The notes under the pieces: model-generated | Told to the model about the DNA's origin: nothing | Database searches by the model: none | What the model saw: the letters and a program-made list of their open reading frames with translations, nothing else | Shown here: positions 60,256-64,000 of the stretch, piece by piece | How positions within the stretch are numbered: position 1 is the first letter of the stretch | How the letters are laid out: the number at the start of each line of letters is the position of its first letter | Program-made: the position numbers and the translations under genes | Origin: Pristionchus mayeri | Taxonomy: Eukaryota; Nematoda; Chromadorea; Rhabditida; Neodiplogasteridae | Reading direction: 5' to 3' | NCBI GenBank assembly: GCA_036245805.1 | Contig: BTRK01000002.1 | Coordinates: 34,826,661 to 34,890,660 of the forward strand | DNA: 64,000 nucleotides

Positions 60256-63200
60256 ATCGACCCTCTTCCTCGCCCTGGTGACTGTCGTAAGCGGCAGTCA
60301 CGTACTCAGTGAGATCATTTTCCTTACTATCTACCTCTCCCTCCATATCGCCTCATCTCCCTATCCCTCCATTCTAGGTTTTCATTTTTGGATGATTTTA
60401 TTAGAACAATACCCCGAAAGGGAAAGCCAATCGCCTCCCTCCGTTAACTTTGCATTCAGATGAGCTGCGTGATCGCGTCATCTCTGCTGAGGCGGAACAG
60501 CTGACTGGCCAGGTGCTAATCGACTACGTAAACTCGGCACAGCCCTTCTTCAAGGTTCGATTCCTCCCTTCCATTTCAACTCGCTGGGACCACAGTATAT
60601 TAGGTTGAACAGAAAGTCTTTATAAACTGTTTTGCTCGATCACTGCTCAGTGCACGAGACCTTTGGTGTTCCCTCGCCTCTAGTGAATAACTCATGACAA
60701 AGGGACTATGTGGTCAACAACTCCCCATTCCACGCCTTTCATTCTGCCACTAGTAAGACCACGATGTTTGTTCCCACGGCCTTGCACATCCGCAACGTTC
60801 TGTTATTCGTATTCCTCTCTCACACTACAATGAAGGAATAGGAACGTCAGTTGGCTGAAGTGTACGATTCATATGCCACTCACTACCAGACCATGCGCAA
60901 TTGGTACCAACTCTTCGAGAAGGGGAACTTTTCCATGGATGATCATGACCGGTCTGGGAGGCCACCCGAGCTGGATTTGGATGCGCTACGGATCGTAGTG
61001 GAATTGGATCCTTCCCAAATACCCGCGACATGGCAGCCACACTTGGGGTATCGCAAAGCACCATCGTAAAATGATTGGTCTCCATTGGCAAGAAGAAGAA
61101 GCTAGACCGTTTCATACCTCACAAATTGACCCAAGACCAGTTTGGCCACCGTGTCGACGATTCCCTTTTCTCTACTCACTCTTCACGCTGGAGATCGATG
61201 GTTGAACCGTCTCATAACAGGGGTCGAGAAGTGGGTCTGCTATGAGAATCACCATAGGAGGGCACAGTGGGTGGATGCCAATGAGACCCCACAGGACGTC
61301 GCAAAGCCTGACCTTCACCCTATGAAAATCTTGCTCTCTGCCTGGTGGGGGGTGGATGGCCCGATTTACTGGGAGCTCCTACCCGAGAAGCGGATAATTA
61401 CTGAATATGTCTACACTAAACAACTACGGAATCTCAAGAAGAAATTCGCACAATCTGCCCTGAACGGCAAGAAAGTGTACTATCAACACGATAACGCCCG
61501 ACCCCATGTTGCACGGCAGGTCAAGCAGGAGCTGTCCAAATAAGGCTGGATGGTTCTCCCTCAAAAAAAGTATTCTCCTGACTTGGCCCCTTCGGATTAT
61601 TGGTTGTTCTCGGATCTGACCCGTCATCTCGATCAGAGATCCTTCATTTCCCGTGGGGCGATCGAGGCCGCACTCAAGCAATATTTTGATTCGCGCCGAG
61701 ATGGGTTCTATAAGGAGGGAATCCATAAGTTGCCCGAACGTTGGAGATTTGTCATAGATAACAATGGTGCATACGTTTGATTTCGCTCTTGCGCTTTATT
61801 GTCAGAAGAAGGGAAATAAAAAGTTTATAAAGACTTTCTGTTCAACCTAATATTTCTCACACTCTCTAACCCATTGAGTTGGAAGGGAGTGCGTAGATCG
61901 TGTAGTGTCTTATCGTGAAAAGTGAAGAAACTAGCCTGCAATATACGACACTGAATTCTGGGTGGAAAACACCATTGTAATGCCTCATTACTTGTCTCTC
62001 AGACCGGCCTAAACAAGCGATTCGCGCTCATGTCCGAGAGTGCGAAGATCAAAGTCATCAATGGAGTGGCGCCGTCGATGGAGGAACTATCCGCTCAGAT
62101 TGACAAGGAGGGACGAGTGTCGCACGAGTGAGAACACAATGCAAATAGCTTCGTAAGAAATATCGAGAGAGAGAGAGAGATAGAGAGTGTGTGTGATAGA
62201 GATAGTGTGAGAGAGAGAAAGATGCCACAAAGAGAGAGCATTTATTGCAAAGCCATCCTTTGAGAATGCTCCCTCTATTGAGATATCAATGATCCTCCTT
62301 GAGGACTCTTGATGCCGACATTCCTGAGTCGTTCGACGCTCGTCAGGCGTGGCCTGCTTGCGGAGAGATCGGCATCATCAGAGATCAGTCGTCTTGCGGT
62401 GAGAGAGATGCACCTCATTGGCCTCACGAATTGTTTTTTCTCGGTTTTTGGGTTTTTGGGTAGTTTTTGTTTTAACGCAAAATAGATGTTGCGTTGCTGA
62501 GATAGTTATAGCTCCTAACAATTAGAAAATTATCAAAAAAACCTAAAAAAGCTCCGGTTCGACTTCTGATCTGTTGATAAGGGCATCACGTTGTTTCGCG
62601 TGACGCAAGAACGTCCGATAAGGTCCGATAAGGGACACGTCAAGGGTCAACGACGTGCTAAAGGGCTAGACTCCAGGACAGCATGAACGCTGAATAGGAT
62701 GGCGAACGCGGTACTCGTGGATGCCTTAACATAAATTATACTCTTAGGCTCTTGCTGGGCGATGTCTATGTCGAGCCTAGAAATCAGTTAGAATATGATA
62801 CAAAATTCCCAAAATGAACCTATATAGTATATTCAGTATACACAGTACAGTATATACAGTATACAGTACAATATAGCTACAGTACTGTACATCATCACAA
62901 ACTGTACAGTATCACAAACTGACTATTTCTTCCCCTCTCAGGTTCCTGCTGGGCGATGGCCACTGGTGAGATCATCTCCGACAGAATCTGCATCGCTTCG
63001 GGAGGAGCTCAGCAGTTCAACATCTCCTCCGATGACATCATGTCCTGCTGCGGACTCACCTGCAGATCAGGGTAAGGATTTAACTCTGATCATCAGGGTA
63101 ATATTAGCGTTCTAAATATGTGATCAACTCATCGACTTATTAGTGAACCTATTACCCGAAAATTGTGTAAAGTTAATAAATGTACATCTAGTGAAGATGA

Positions 63201-63327
63201 AGTATTTCCCGTATTTCAGATGCGGCGGAGGAAATCCACTCGCTGCTATGAAGTTCTTCGTCTCGCACGGAGTTGTCACTGGACCGAACTACGAGGACCA
63301 TGTGAGGAGAGAGAGAGAGAGAGAGAG

Positions 63328-63376
<49 letters not shown>

Positions 63377-64000
63377 GTCATCATTGCAGCAAGGCTGCAT
63401 GCCCTATCCCTTCCCTCCCTGCGAGCACCACAACACGGAGACCCACTTCGACAACTGCGACAATGAGCCCGACTACAAGACGCCCAAGTGCGATAAGGTA
63501 TCTAGAAGATTTTGCCATCAACGGCCGATGACCTTTGAGGAAGGAAAAGGAGAGGGTAGGAGGGAGAGGCATGGAGAAGGAGAGCGATTACCGACCGATA
63601 TTGAAAAGATTTGTTGGGTCGAGTAGGGATTAGTCCTCAAGAATGTATTCTATTAGTTATAATGTTGTCCACGAAATCCGCAAGTCGTTGCAGAGCTCTT
63701 TAGGAAAATACAATATTGATTATACGTTCTCTTTCCGTAGCCAGACCGCCGAGAGAGCTCGCGGAATGAAGAGAGCCTATTATTACAAATGCGCCCCGAT
63801 TTTCAATCCCAAGAGTGACTTCATGGCTCAGAATAAGGTATCATTTGCAGGCTTGCGTCGCTGGATACCCTCTGACGTACACTCAGGACAAGCACTTCGG
63901 AACGATCTGTGATCTACTGATAAGAATATTAAACAACCATGGTCCCAACTAGGGTAGCTGAAATGGATCACGGTTAACCGTCTTGTTTACTCTCTCATAC
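60256..64000 (+). CDS. Cathepsin B-like cysteine protease (runs off window)
   Basis: Exons: 60256-60308 (signal, STLFLALVTVVSGSHVLS), 60460-60554 and 62003-62127 (propeptide, with LIDYVNSAQPFFK), 62304-62398 (DIPESFDARQAW..CGEIGIIRDQSSCG), 62942-63071 (GSCWAMATGE with the catalytic Cys; ISSDDIMSCCG), 63220-63301 (CGGGNPLAAMKFFVSHGVVTG), 63390-63497 (GCMPYPFPPCEHH), 63745-63837 (YKCAPIFNPKSDF) and from 63851 (ACVAGYPLTYTQDKHFG). These are peptidase family C1A motifs; such nematode enzymes are usually gut digestive proteases. The initiator exon was not found. The introns hold a mariner copy, a GA tract and a partial duplicate of the catalytic exon. The last visible intron is only 13 bases. The catalytic His and Asn lie beyond the window. 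Confidence 0.82.
60600..61850 (+). mobile_element. mariner element in a cathepsin gene intron
   Basis: The ends TTAGGTTGAACAGAAAGTCT (60600) and its complement (ending 61850) are flanked by TA (60598-60599, 61851-61852). The length, 1,251 bases, and the transposase inside are those of a mariner. It is contained in the 60555-62002 intron on the same strand as the host gene. Confidence 0.9.
60830..61780 (+). pseudogene. Mariner transposase, inactivated
   Basis: The ATG at 60830 is followed by a TAG at 60839, and further frame breaks lie near 61067-61140. Recognisable motifs are MRNWYQLFEKGNFSMDD, GRPPELD, WWGVDGPIYWELLP, YYQHDNARPHVA and KYSPDLAPSDYWLF. The last two hold the second and third acidic residues of the DD34D triad. 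A stop (TAA) separates them after KQELSK at 61541-61543. The first Asp, in the usual TGDEKW context, is Val here (TGVEKW). The copy cannot be active. Confidence 0.85.
62166..62220. repeat. GA/GT microsatellite
   Basis: Runs of GAGAGA with TGTGTG interruptions lie in the intron after cathepsin exon 62003-62127. Confidence 0.8.
62748..62779 (+). pseudogene. Partial duplicate of the catalytic-Cys exon start
   Basis: After a CTCTTAG acceptor-like sequence the DNA reads GCTCTTGCTGGGCGATG, which joined in the phase used by the true exon gives GSCWAM. The true exon at 62942 reads GTTCCTGCTGGGCGATGGCC. Similarity stops after about 25 bases and a TAG follows. It is an exon fragment in the intron 160-190 bases before the real exon. 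Confidence 0.55.
63303..63372. repeat. (GA)n tract filling a cathepsin intron
   Basis: The intron 63302-63389 is almost wholly GAGAGA after its GTGAG donor. Only the last 17 or so bases (..TGACGTCATCATTGCAG) are different. The apparent poly-Arg/Glu ORFs over it are an artefact of the repeat. Confidence 0.85.

Noticed and set aside
63163..63466. Poly-Arg/Glu ORFs
   Set aside because: They read through the GA microsatellite that forms a cathepsin intron; the flanking parts are real exons in other frames.
1..64000. CRISPR arrays, operons or bacterial insertion sequences
   Set aside because: None seen. Introns, transposon types and gene families are those of a nematode nuclear genome.

Overview
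The window is nuclear DNA of a nematode. Genes on both strands are split into many short exons (roughly 50-130 bases) with GT..AG and some GC..AG introns. Several start codons sit directly behind a 3' splice-site-like ..CAG, as expected for spliced-leader trans-splicing. The gene families (PAN-like secreted proteins, F-box proteins, a 7TM chemoreceptor, a saposin-like protein, cathepsin B) also fit. The very small exons suggest a Pristionchus-like diplogastrid, but that is inference. The ORFs are mostly fragments, so the gene models below were read exon by exon from splice signals and homology between copies.

Layout. 993-16516 (-): gene B, a secreted modular protein with a signal peptide, a PAN/Apple-like module and six tandem cysteine-rich units. 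17727-20328 (-): gene C, a short paralogue with one unit. 21087-22807 (-): chemoreceptor pseudogene. ~23990-26771 (+): F-box gene broken by a 1.07-kb palindromic insertion. 27192-29434 (-): intact ten-exon saposin-like gene. 30158-45901: a nest of transposons. A PIF/Harbinger element (TSD TTA; transposase relic plus MADF-domain partner gene) carries in its left terminal arm an 8.3-kb Kolobok-like element (TTAA target site, AGGRA ends, THAP-domain transposase). The Kolobok-like element in turn contains exons copied from an arylacetamide-deacetylase-like gene and from a phosphatidylinositol transfer protein gene. An RTE-like retrotransposon fragment lies in the right part. 46824-48826 (+): second F-box gene. 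53020-58420 (-): gene A, a three-unit paralogue of gene B with a premature stop, followed by an orphan half unit at 51254-51642. ~60256-64000+ (+): cathepsin B-like protease, with a mariner element in an intron; it runs off the window.

Themes. Genes A, B and C form a family I cannot assign to a named function. Their two-part repeat resembles the extracellular C6/DUF281 type of nematode domain in layout, but that is unproved. Unit types are colinear between A and B, which records whole-gene duplication followed by unit gain, loss and fusion. Introns are heavily loaded with inverted-repeat (foldback) elements and mariner relics. No rRNA, CRISPR or bacterial-type feature was seen. The tRNA-like sequences look like SINE heads, not genes.
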